Shown here: positions 54,151 through 61,934 of the stretch, one piece after another
Layout of the letters: every line of letters starts with the position of its first letter
Numbering within the stretch: position 1 is the stretch's first letter
Assembly (NCBI RefSeq): GCF_001613305.1
Contig: NZ_BDCC01000053.1
Span: 62,001 to 126,000 of the forward strand
Direction: 5' to 3'
Origin: Nocardia vaccinii NBRC 15922
GTDB lineage: Bacteria > Actinomycetota > Actinomycetes > Mycobacteriales > Mycobacteriaceae
DNA: 64,000 bases
Program-made: the position numbers and the translations under genes
The notes under the pieces: model-generated
Told to the model about the DNA's origin: nothing
The model's database searches: none
Seen by the model: the letters and a program-made list of their open reading frames with translations, nothing else

Positions 54151-55996
54151 GAGTGGCGAAATCGAGTTCGTCCAGTTCGCGCAGAGCGTCGGCGCACAGG
54201 CTGTGCGCGGTGCCAGGGCGCTCGTCGACGAGCGCCCTGGCGCGCAGCAGCTTCTTCTCTATCTTTTCCAATGTCCACCTGTTCGGCGTGTGGTCTTTTC
54301 CGCTGAGCTCGAGAAACCGCTGATTGAGCAGGTGGTCCGCCTCGTTGAGCAGGTCGAGCGAGCGAGAAGCCGAGGTGGGCGACCGCAGCGGCGGGTCACG
54401 GTACGCCCTCTCGGCGGCGACCAGGCATTCGATGATCCGGTCGGTGAAATACCAGGAGGGCGCATCGGTCTCGACGGACGAGTATCCGACCGACTCGCTG
54501 CCTGCGGACTCCGCGGCGAGATACCGATCCGCATCGTCCCACAATCCTTTGGACGGCCCGGTCCGAAAGGCCCTTCGTTCCAAATGACTCATCGTCGCCT
54601 GTGCCAGTTCCAGCAACTGATCGCGAGTGGTGAGCGTGCCCGACAACTGCGCTGCCTGCAAGGTTCTCTTCAGCAACATCGGCGCGTAATCGGAAACGAT
54701 CCAAAACAGTTTCGGACCATCGTCGACAACCTCACTGCCCTCCAACGGCACCGCAACCCCCGGAACGTGCAGACCCCGGGCAGGGTCGTTCACGGTCAGC
54801 CGGCTGGTCACTCGGCCGCGGCGGGCCAGTTCGTCGAAAATCGGTGTGGCCCTGGTGAGGTCGTCGTCGCTGGCAACCCGGGCAACGAGGTCCTGGATCA
54901 ACAGCGCGGATACGCAGAGACTGAAGTAGTCCGATTCCTCGCCGTCGGCAGTGCGCCAGGGGATGTCCTCGAGCGGCCACCGCCCGCTCCCGTAACGGGC
55001 CATCGTCGACCAATAGCGCTGCGCCAAGTCCCATCGCAATTGCAGCGCGTCGGCAAGTCGGCGCTGTTCGAAATCGAGCAGATCGAGTTCCCGGGTGCGC
55101 GGCTGAGTGAGGTCGTTGATACCGTCGAGCGCCACAATCGTGAAGTACAGGTACGGGCGCCCGACGGCGTGCCCCTTCGACGAGGACAACGGTATGTCGA
55201 CGAAGTCGATCTGCCGCGCGTCACGCACGACCCCCCAGCTCCAACCACATTCGAACAGCAGGCCCTCATCCTCGAGATCGCTGTCCGGAGTCTTGGTGAG
55301 TGTGACGTCCCGGCGCAAGCGCTTGCGCACCCGTTCGAGCCTGCGGGCCACTCCGGCGACCACCGCTTCGGGCTCGGAGTCGGTCTGGTTGAACATGCTG
55401 AGCATCGCCCGGCCCTCCGCGGTGGCCGGGTCCACGGACCGGACCACGAAACTGCGTACCAGTCCGACCATTGCCGCGGTCAACCGCCGATTGAGGCGCG
55501 CCTGCACCGACTCGACCGTCTCCTCCAGCCGCTCGGCTCGCCGGATGCCAACCCCACGCAGGGAGCCGAGGAACTGCAGGCCGGCCAGACACAACGTCAG
55601 AGACCTCGAGTAAGAGTCGACGACGTCGAGTGCTCGCTGCGACTCCGAAGGTTCCGCCCCGGCGATGTACCGCAGATAGGAATCCGCCGAGAAGATCGGC
55701 CGACCGTCCCGCTCGTACCGCTGGAGGTAGTCATCCAGCACGTCGACGATCCGCATTCCGATACGACGTCCCAATGGGCTCAACGCCTCCCGGACGTCGT
55801 CCGCCATCCGGTCGGGGTCGTGCAACGCGAAGCTCTCGATCTGGGTGGCCGGGTACAGAATGCACAGGAGTTGCTCAGCGTCGCTGATGGAATTGGAGCC
55901 CGCCTTGCCGCCCCAGATCCACACGCCGTCCTGGTAGCACGATGCCAGCAGCGAACTCCACACGTTCAGAATCTGTCGCCGTGGCTGGATTCTCAT
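54128..55996 (-). CDS. SCO2524-family protein, module B
   Basis: 622 residues from MRIQPRRQILNVWSS (start fixed by the module A match; an ATG six codons upstream at 56014 also exists). Conserved blocks: WIWGGKAGSNSISDAEQLLCILYPAT, VVDSYSRSLTLCLAGLQFLG, GLVRSFVVRS, FECGWSWGVV, RPYLYFTIVALDGI, RWPLEDIPWRTADGEESDYFSL. The C-terminus again has a leucine-rich helical segment (SLDLLNEADHLLNQRFLEL). No recognised domain. It follows the channel-like gene by about 80-95 bases on the same strand. Confidence 0.78.
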   Translation of the reverse strand: MRIQPRRQILNVWSSLLASCYQDGVWIWGGKAGSNSISDAEQLLCILYPATQIESFALHDPDRMADDVREALSPLGRRIGMRIVDVLDDYLQRYERDGRPIFSADSYLRYIAGAEPSESQRALDVVDSYSRSLTLCLAGLQFLGSLRGVGIRRAERLEETVESVQARLNRRLTAAMVGLVRSFVVRSVDPATAEGRAMLSMFNQTDSEPEAVVAGVARRLERVRKRLRRDVTLTKTPDSDLEDEGLLFECGWSWGVVRDARQIDFVDIPLSSSKGHAVGRPYLYFTIVALDGINDLTQPRTRELDLLDFEQRRLADALQLRWDLAQRYWSTMARYGSGRWPLEDIPWRTADGEESDYFSLCVSALLIQDLVARVASDDDLTRATPIFDELARRGRVTSRLTVNDPARGLHVPGVAVPLEGSEVVDDGPKLFWIVSDYAPMLLKRTLQAAQLSGTLTTRDQLLELAQATMSHLERRAFRTGPSKGLWDDADRYLAAESAGSESVGYSSVETDAPSWYFTDRIIECLVAAERAYRDPPLRSPTSASRSLDLLNEADHLLNQRFLELSGKDHTPNRWTLEKIEKKLLRARALVDERPGTAHSLCADALRELDELDFATRDATRGE

Positions 55997-56092
55997 CGAC
56001 TGCAGCCCCTTCACCGCTCATCGCGGATATCCGCGCCGACGGGTTGATACATGCCCAGAGTAGCCGCATCCAACCAACCCGCCTGCGGCGCT

Positions 56093-56932
56093 TCACATCC
56101 GGAACCACTTTCGCACCAGCAACGCGAAGAAGACCGACATGGAGACCGTGCCGAACCACGTTTCGACCGCGAACAGCGGTCCGGTGGCGCCATCCAACTG
56201 CGCGATGTCTCCGAGGCCCGCCGGATTCAGGAAGCTCGTCACCGACATGTACAGGGTGTCCCCGTATGCGTGAGATCCGACGATTCCGATGCCGATCGTC
56301 GAGAAGACCACCAGTTGTACGATCACCCAGCCGAGTAGCAGGAACGGCCGATACCCATAGCCGCACAGAGCATCCGAGAAGTATCTGACCAGCCGACGCA
56401 CACCGACCGGCAGTGCCCCGGTGCGCGCTCGCGCCAACTGCAGACCGCAGCGATCCGCAGCGTTGGCATCCTCGGCGATCCGGTACAGCGCCACCGCGCG
56501 CTGGTAGGCCAGTGCCGCGTGCCGTGCGAGTCCGAATCCTCGCAGCTGGGCGCCACGCCGCTCGTACTCGATAGCCAGCAGTACGTTCTGCCGGGCGCTC
56601 AGACGAAGCGGGCCGCGAAACTCGACCTCGGCGGCGATCAGCGCGGCCAGCACCGCACTGGGCACTTGCCAGCCCTGCTCATCCAGCGATGGCCGCCGCG
56701 CACGGTCGTACAAGTCGGCGAAAACCAGAGTGCCGGCGTGCCGGCGTGCGCGGGGCGGATCGAACTCATCCAGCAGGTCGTCGACATACCCTTCGAAGGT
56801 TTCCAGCAGTTCCCGCTCGTCGCGCCCGGGTTGGTCCACCTTCGACGCGTAATCGGTTGCCTGCCTTCCGATCCAGGTCGAAATCGACGCGAGCCAAGGG
56901 GGTAGATCGGCCATGGGCGCGAGTCTATGCAC
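56093..56932 (-). CDS. Protein with helical repeat region and C-terminal two-helix ion-channel-like pore
   Basis: 279 residues from a GTG at 56932 right after the GNAT stop (ATG at 56914 is the alternative). Residues 95-175 look like TPR-type helices (ERRGAQLRGFGLARHAALAYQRAVALYRIAEDAN). Residues 196-218 form a membrane helix, 222-245 a re-entrant-like loop (YMSVTSFLNPAGLGDIAQ), and 253-275 a second helix (FAVETWFGTVSMSVFFALLV). This is the helix-pore loop-helix plan of Ion_trans_2 potassium channels, with the filter TVGYGD degenerated to PAGLGD. It should assemble as an oligomeric pore. Its place directly upstream of module B suggests joint function, by inference. Confidence 0.65.
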   Translation of the reverse strand: MHRLAPMADLPPWLASISTWIGRQATDYASKVDQPGRDERELLETFEGYVDDLLDEFDPPRARRHAGTLVFADLYDRARRPSLDEQGWQVPSAVLAALIAAEVEFRGPLRLSARQNVLLAIEYERRGAQLRGFGLARHAALAYQRAVALYRIAEDANAADRCGLQLARARTGALPVGVRRLVRYFSDALCGYGYRPFLLLGWVIVQLVVFSTIGIGIVGSHAYGDTLYMSVTSFLNPAGLGDIAQLDGATGPLFAVETWFGTVSMSVFFALLVRKWFRM

Positions 56933-57400
56933 TCACCTCGGCAGCTTGCACTCCATGACGTCGCGCGCAACTCCCGGACCGAAGTAGTTGTCGTTGTCTT
57001 CGGACTTCCGGTAAACGAACCCGGCTTCCTTGAACATTCTCGCGGCACGAAAGTTGGCCGGTCGCACAGTCAGCCACATGGTGTCGATCCCGATGTCCCG
57101 GCAGTGCTCCATAGCGCGGGTGAGCAGCTCACGACCGTATCCGTGGCCTTGCTGGGGTTCCACCACGGCGAAGGTCGATAACAGCGCACGTCCATCCTTC
57201 GCCATGATCAACGCATAACCGATTATCGCATCGTCCAATTCGGCCACCAGCCAATCGGACCCGTGTACCTCGAACAGCTGACGTAGTATGTAGTACTGCG
57301 GGGTCTCGGGAAAGATCGCTCCCTCGATAGCCATGATCTGATCGAGGTCAGCGAGGCAGGCCGGGCGATACACGGGCTCCGGTACGCGCGTGTTGTTCAT
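56933..57400 (-). CDS. GNAT acetyltransferase (RimI-like)
   Basis: 155 residues from an ATG at 57400 with GGGAG five bases upstream (open frame to 57478). GNAT landmarks: VYRPACLADLDQIMAIEGAIFPE at the N-terminus, the acetyl-CoA pyrophosphate loop VVEPQQGHGYGRELLTRAME and the C-terminal VRPANFRAARMFKEAGFVYRK. The pattern is closest to RimI-type protein N-acetyltransferases. Its stop abuts the channel-like gene's start, so GNAT, channel and module B form one likely transcription unit. Confidence 0.82.
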   Translation of the reverse strand: MNNTRVPEPVYRPACLADLDQIMAIEGAIFPETPQYYILRQLFEVHGSDWLVAELDDAIIGYALIMAKDGRALLSTFAVVEPQQGHGYGRELLTRAMEHCRDIGIDTMWLTVRPANFRAARMFKEAGFVYRKSEDNDNYFGPGVARDVMECKLPR

Positions 57401-57713
57401 CAGCTCCCTACTCCAAGGGCCTAAGCCGTTTGATTCCAGCGTAGAACTCGTTCCCACACCGATCACACGCTCGACCACGACGTCGTGGGACCCACCAGGT
57501 CGCAGCCGCAGTGTACTCGGCGTGTAATCCCTTTATCGTCCCACAGCAGCCGCATGTCACCACGAGTTCGGCCGATCACGAACTACGACTTCGGCACGGA
57601 CCGCGAACGGGCACGGAGAACGCCGCATTACCTCCCGCGTAATCGCACGTCGTCGTCTTCTCCGGCAGGGTTGTGTTCGTTCGGTTCACGACCTCGGAGA
57701 AGGAGAATTCGAT

Positions 57714-58073
57714 ATGAGTACCTATGACGATGCGGCCCAGCGGTACTTCGCGGCGTGGAATGCCACCGCTGCGGAGCTGGCCGATGCGGTGGCGAAGGCG
57801 TGGATCGAGGATGGAGCCTACACCGATCCGCTGACCGAGGTCCGCGGCCACGAGCAGCTGGCCGCGGCCATTGCCGGTGTGCACGAACAGTTTCCGGGTT
57901 TCGTCTTCCGCCCGCTCGGCGTCGTGGACGGTCACCACGACACCGCGCGGTTCAGCTGGGAACTGGTCGCTCCCGACGGGAGCGCACCGGTGGCCGGCTC
58001 GGACGTCGTCGTGCTGGACACCGACGGACGGATCAGCAGCGTGCTCGGCTTCCTCGATCGCGTCCCGGCGTGA
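57714..58073 (+). CDS. NTF2-like / SnoaL-type protein
   Basis: 119 residues from an ATG with GAGAAGGAGAA ten bases upstream. The pattern YFAAWNATAAELADAVAKAWIEDGAYTDPLTEVRGHEQLAAAIAGVHEQFPGFVF is the helix-strand start of nuclear transport factor 2-like proteins. These form a cone-shaped fold that binds small hydrophobic ligands or acts as isomerase or cyclase. Function cannot be assigned. It lies 34 bases before the XRE regulator and may be in its operon. Confidence 0.8.
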   Translation: MSTYDDAAQRYFAAWNATAAELADAVAKAWIEDGAYTDPLTEVRGHEQLAAAIAGVHEQFPGFVFRPLGVVDGHHDTARFSWELVAPDGSAPVAGSDVVVLDTDGRISSVLGFLDRVPA

Positions 58074-58107
58074 TCGGATGAGCCCTGCCGCGCGGTACGG
58101 TCACACC

Positions 58108-58887
58108 ATGACCACCGCCCCGCCGAGAGTCGGCCCGCTACTGCGCGAGTGGCGCAACCGCAGGCGGTTGAGCCAGCTGGACCTCGCGCTCGCGGCCGAC
58201 TCCTCGGCCCGGCACATCAGTTTCATCGAGACCGGGCGTTCGCGCCCCAGCCGCGAAATGGTGCTGCGCCTGGCCGATCACCTGGATGTTCCGGTGCGCG
58301 AACGCAATACGCTGCTGATCGCCGCGGGATACGCACCACATTTCCCGGAGCACTCCCTGGAGGATCCGCAATTGCGCGAGCTGCGCAGCAATCTGGCGCG
58401 TCTGGTCACCGCGCACGAACCGTTCCCGGCCCTGATCGTGGACGGCGGTTACGATGTGGTGGCGTCGAACAACGGTGTGGGGCTGCTACTTTCAGGCGTC
58501 GCTCCGGAACTGTTGGAAAGCCCCAACGCGATGCGCTTGACCCTGCATCCCGACGGCATGGCCCCGCGCATCCGCAATTACGCCCAGTGGCGCGCTCATC
58601 TGCTGCACCAGATGCAACGCCAACTGGCTCTCACCCGCTCCACCCCGCTGCGCGCACTCTACGACGAGGTCGAGTCCTATCCCCCGCCGCCGAACTGCGG
58701 CGAGGAGCTGGCCCCGATCTCCGCCGCCCCCGCCCTGCCGCTGCTGCTGGAAAACGATGGCCGCACACTGGCTTTCATCTCCATCATCGCCACCTTCAAC
58801 ACCCCCACCGATATCACCGTCTCCGAACTGGCCCTGGAAACCTTCCTGCCCGCCGACCCGGAAACCGCCGCATTCCTCACCGGATAG
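58108..58887 (+). CDS. XRE-family regulator with MmyB-like ligand-binding domain
   Basis: 259 residues from the ATG at 58108 (open frame to 57871 overlaps the NTF2 gene). The helix-turn-helix is at about 8-62 (LREWRNRRRLSQLDLALAADSSARHISFIETGRSRPSREMVLRLADHLDVP). The C-terminal domain opens with LIVDGGYDVVASNNGVGLLL and is the PAS-like MmyB/MLTR pocket, reported to bind fatty acids in some members. Likely regulates the adjacent NTF2-like gene or unseen targets. Confidence 0.87.
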   Translation: MTTAPPRVGPLLREWRNRRRLSQLDLALAADSSARHISFIETGRSRPSREMVLRLADHLDVPVRERNTLLIAAGYAPHFPEHSLEDPQLRELRSNLARLVTAHEPFPALIVDGGYDVVASNNGVGLLLSGVAPELLESPNAMRLTLHPDGMAPRIRNYAQWRAHLLHQMQRQLALTRSTPLRALYDEVESYPPPPNCGEELAPISAAPALPLLLENDGRTLAFISIIATFNTPTDITVSELALETFLPADPETAAFLTG

Positions 58888-59213
58888 CACCGACGCTGCA
58901 GCCCGCGAAATGCGGCTCGCGGCCCGGCCGGGTCGACGGCGTACTCCACGCGGCCACCCGCCGAGGCACGACCGGTTCGCCTTCCGGCGGCGGCACGCGT
59001 TCGAGTAACACTCCGTCCCGGCGGAATACTCGGGCGGTGTCGTCGTACGTCGCCCCGGCCGACGCGACATCGCATATGCCATCCTGCGGGCGAGCGCGGC
59101 AGCCCCTCAGGCGACGGCGTGCGGGGCCCGGAGCGGGGAAGCCTGGCTCCTGGCTCGGACCGAGGTGGTCACGCGGAGTGGTTCCTGTGTAATCGGCGTG
59201 GAACAGGCCGGGC
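58888..59213. other. 326-base interval without a supported gene
   Basis: Open frames here are on the minus strand (for example 58877-59260) and lack a ribosome site; one contains a stretch (TYDDTARVFRRDGVLLERVP) that looks protein-like and might be a decayed gene, but I cannot match it. No hairpin or repeat was recognised. Confidence 0.4.
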
Positions 59214-59726
59214 TCACAGGGGCGCGAGCGCTCCGATGTACGTACCGGGGTGGCTCGCACCGTCCTGGCGGGTCACGCCCATGCCGGACGGCCACGGCAC
59301 ACGCAGCTGGGTGGTCGTGTCCGGGGGCGTCACGACGAGTGTGGCAGGCACCCAGTTACCGGGCTGATAGGTCAGGATGGCCGCGACCGCGTTCTTGGGC
59401 TGGATCGTCAGCGGTTGTGCGGAAACGGCTTGCCGGGGAAGCGAATACGTGGTCCCGTAGGTCGGGTCCTTCGGGCCGGTGAGGTCGACTCCGGGGAAGC
59501 CCTGGGTAGTGCACGCCGCCCCCTTGTTGGTCAGGACCACATCGAATTGATGGGGACGCTGCGGATCGTCCACCTTGGGCTTCTGGATGCGCAGATCGAA
59601 CTGGGACGCCGCGCACGCCGGGAGCCCGGCCGAACTGGTCGCCGCTGGAAGCATCCCGGTCGAGACCACCGCCGCGAAGGCGCTCGCCGCGAGCATCGTC
59701 CGACTGATCGCGTTACCCGTCCTCAT
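59214..59726 (-). CDS. Secreted DUF4232-like protein
   Basis: 170 residues from an ATG with GAGGAGC five bases upstream (open frame to 59840 rejected). A signal peptide (about 1-33, AISRTMLAASAFAAVVSTGMLPAA, likely cut after SSA) precedes a DUF4232-type beta domain with its two cysteines (LPACAASQFDLRI; GAACTTQGFPGVDL) and a final strand set (PATLVVTPPDTTTQLRVPW). The family is exported in actinobacteria, often as lipoproteins; this one lacks a lipobox. Role unknown. Confidence 0.8.
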   Translation of the reverse strand: MRTGNAISRTMLAASAFAAVVSTGMLPAATSSAGLPACAASQFDLRIQKPKVDDPQRPHQFDVVLTNKGAACTTQGFPGVDLTGPKDPTYGTTYSLPRQAVSAQPLTIQPKNAVAAILTYQPGNWVPATLVVTPPDTTTQLRVPWPSGMGVTRQDGASHPGTYIGALAPL

Positions 59727-59977
59727 CCTGCTCCTCTCGAATAATGTTCCACCCCAGGAGCTTCCGCTCGCGCGATGGTCGATGGGCGCACGGGGCCGCG
59801 ACACTGCGCCAGGACGTCCGTGCCGCACCCTGTCTACCACGATCCGGGGCGACAGCCGGAAAGGTCACGTGCGATGGGGGCCACTGTGACAGAATCTCCT
59901 GACGGACACAGGAGTATCCGAGGGGGCGAGAGCAGATCTTCTCCGGCACAGCAGTATTCGTCACCGAACTGGCGTTC

Positions 59978-60328
59978 GTGGGGCTGATCGCGTCCTGCAG
60001 CTTCGACGGCAATGTGCCGGGCACGCCGCCCGCGGTGACGATGAATCCTTCGGGTTCGGTCACATCCGGGCCGGCTGCCGAGGTTTCGTCGGAATACGGT
60101 CCCAGCGGGCCCGCACGTGTGGTCCCGCGCACTCCGCTGTTCACCGCGACACCCGCACCGGTCACCCCGGTACCGACGCAGGGGCCGCCGACGCTGTCGA
60201 CCTTGCCGCCCGCGGAATCCCCGCCCGATACGTCGACGACAACCACCACGCCGGCAACGACGCCTCCGTCGACGACTTCGAGCAGTTCACAGACCCCGAT
60301 CCCGACGAGTTCGAGCGTGCACCGGTGA
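59978..60328 (+). CDS. Low-complexity Pro/Thr/Ser-rich ORF coupled to the next gene
   Basis: 116 residues from a GTG; no better start exists upstream before a stop at 59900. The N-terminus (GLIASC) resembles the end of a lipoprotein signal but no full signal peptide can be built, so the 5' end may be missing or decayed. The C-terminal half is a PPAESPPDTSTTTTTPATT-type tail like exported, cell-wall-spanning linkers. Its stop overlaps the start of the membrane protein gene as GTGA, which is the main reason to call it coding. Confidence 0.45.
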   Translation: MGLIASCSFDGNVPGTPPAVTMNPSGSVTSGPAAEVSSEYGPSGPARVVPRTPLFTATPAPVTPVPTQGPPTLSTLPPAESPPDTSTTTTTPATTPPSTTSSSSQTPIPTSSSVHR

Positions 60329-61281
60329 CCAGGCCGGAGCAGGGGTCGCCGCTGCGGTCGGCGTTGACGATGACGGGTGTGGCGGCATCGCAGGCGGCGG
60401 TGCTCGTCCCGATCCTGTACTACTTCGGTTCGGTGTATACGCGCGCCTATTACGGGTACTTCGGGGTCGATTCGGACATGCTGGGTCTGTCCACGGCGAG
60501 CCTGGTGCGCCGATCGATCCTCCCGTCCTGCTGGCCGATCGTCGTCGCGTTCACGGCTCTGATCCTCGCGCTGGCACTGCGACGGCTACCGGCGGCGATC
60601 GCCCGCGCGACCCGGCACGCGCACCTTGCGCTGCGCGTCTGGTTCGGGGCGATCGTCACGGTGGGCGTGGTGATGCTCGCGGCGCCGCTGGTGATCGCGG
60701 GCAATATCGTCCCGTGGCCGATCCTGTCGAAGGTGGTGCCATACGGGCCCGATGTCGTGCCTGCGGCGTTGATGATCGGCAGCGCGCTGCTCTGCTACGC
60801 CACCGTCCTGCGGACCGCGAACGCGTCGGAGACAACGTCGGCCGCACCGAATCCCGGCTGCCCTGCCACCGAACCCAGCCCTGGGCAACAATTCTCGGCG
60901 ACTGCGGCGGTAATCCTGGTTTCGCTGTTCGTGATCGGATTCGTCGGCGCGATGTGGTGGGTCGGAAACTACGCGGACCGGCAGGGCACCGGCGCGGCTC
61001 GGGCACTGGTCGGATCCGGATTCGGCACCAGACCCCGGCTCCTGCTGCTGAGCGTCGACCGGCTCGGCATCGACGGCAGCGGCGTACAAACCAACGAGCT
61101 CACCGTCTCCGGCGAGAAGTACCACCACTACTATAGCGGCATCCGCCTGCTCGATCGCTCCGCCGACGCCTACTTCGTGATTCCGGAGCACTGGCAGCCG
61201 GGCCGCGACCGCGTCTTCATCATTCCGCGTAACGACGACATCCGCATCGATGTGCTCACCACCCATCCCGTCTCGCAGTAG
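60325..61281 (+). CDS. Hypothetical membrane protein with cytoplasmic or exported C-terminal domain
   Basis: 318 residues from a GTG overlapping the previous stop. Helices at about 13-35, 70-90, 105-125, 140-160 and 195-217 predict five membrane spans. The region SVYTRAYYGYFGVDSDMLGLSTASLVRRSI between the first two is distinctive. The last 100 residues form a beta-rich soluble domain (RPRLLLLSVDRLGIDGSG ... HYYSGIRLLDRSADAYFVIPEHW). Similar proteins occur in Streptomyces and Nocardia without assigned function. Confidence 0.65.
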   Translation: MTRPEQGSPLRSALTMTGVAASQAAVLVPILYYFGSVYTRAYYGYFGVDSDMLGLSTASLVRRSILPSCWPIVVAFTALILALALRRLPAAIARATRHAHLALRVWFGAIVTVGVVMLAAPLVIAGNIVPWPILSKVVPYGPDVVPAALMIGSALLCYATVLRTANASETTSAAPNPGCPATEPSPGQQFSATAAVILVSLFVIGFVGAMWWVGNYADRQGTGAARALVGSGFGTRPRLLLLSVDRLGIDGSGVQTNELTVSGEKYHHYYSGIRLLDRSADAYFVIPEHWQPGRDRVFIIPRNDDIRIDVLTTHPVSQ

Positions 61282-61834
61282 CGCCACCACCGCGCATCTG
61301 GTCCTGCCGCCCCTGATCCGGACCGTCCGGACCCGATCCGGCCGCGGCGCTGTGCTCGCGTAGCGCGCCGACGATGGCGGTCAGCACGCGGTGGGTGGTG
61401 CGGAGATCGGCGTCGGGCATATCGGCCATCGCGCTGCGGGTTCGCAGGCTGACGGGCGTGAAGAATCCCGCCGCCACGGTCATGCCGTACCCGCTGTAAT
61501 GCAGCAGGACGCGGCGCTTGTCCAGCTCGTCGGGTTCACGTTCGATATGCCCGGACTCGATCAGCCGCTCGACGAGATAGGTGATCGCGGCCGGGGACAG
61601 GCCCAGCAGAGCGCCGAGCCCGCCCGCGGTGAGCGGCGATCCCTCCGCATCGGCCGTCGCGATGTACATGAGGGCGCGGAAGTCGTTGGGGCGCAGATTG
61701 TTCGAGTGCGCGAACAGATGGGAGATCTGGTCCGATACCGCAGTGAGCGCTCGGATATCTCGAGCGATGGCCGCCTCGAGCCCATCGCGTGTCACATCTG
61801 CCGAGTCCGCTGCCACCTCGATGCCCTCTGCCAC
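61256..61834 (-). CDS. MarR-family regulator divergent from the MMPL gene
   Basis: 192 residues from a GTG at 61834 with GGAAGGGAG seven bases upstream (open frame to 62635 is a shadow of the MMPL gene). The winged helix is clear: LRPNDFRALMYIATADAEGSPLTAGGLGALLGLSPAAITYLVERLIESGHIEREPDELDKRRVLLHYS. A palindrome lies in the 100 bases between it and the transporter gene, so it most likely represses both. Confidence 0.85.
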   Translation of the reverse strand: MAEGIEVAADSADVTRDGLEAAIARDIRALTAVSDQISHLFAHSNNLRPNDFRALMYIATADAEGSPLTAGGLGALLGLSPAAITYLVERLIESGHIEREPDELDKRRVLLHYSGYGMTVAAGFFTPVSLRTRSAMADMPDADLRTTHRVLTAIVGALREHSAAAGSGPDGPDQGRQDQMRGGGATARRDGW

Positions 61835-61909
61835 CCCGAACTCCCTTCCGTCGTCGGCGTGCACGGTGCACACAGCGTAATCGTCCGAGCCTGTCGGCTT
61901 TGCAGATTG

Positions 61910-61924
61910 TTTCAGTTTCTGAAA
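61910..61924. promoter_or_regulatory. Palindromic operator TTTCAG-TTT-CTGAAA
   Basis: Perfect 6-base half-sites around three T's, ten bases upstream of the MMPL start codon and 76 upstream of the MarR start. The sequence is AT-rich against the background. Position and symmetry are those of a MarR operator controlling both divergent genes. Confidence 0.75.
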
Positions 61925-61934
61925 TAGTCTTGGT

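Noticed and set aside
54203..56047. 614-codon plus-strand frame opposite the module B SCO2524-like gene
   Set aside because: The minus-strand frame has the conserved paralogue in module A; the plus frame has no counterpart there and no ribosome site.
58877..59260. 127-codon minus-strand frame after the XRE regulator
   Set aside because: No ribosome site, no recognisable family, and composition like a shadow frame apart from one short protein-like stretch.
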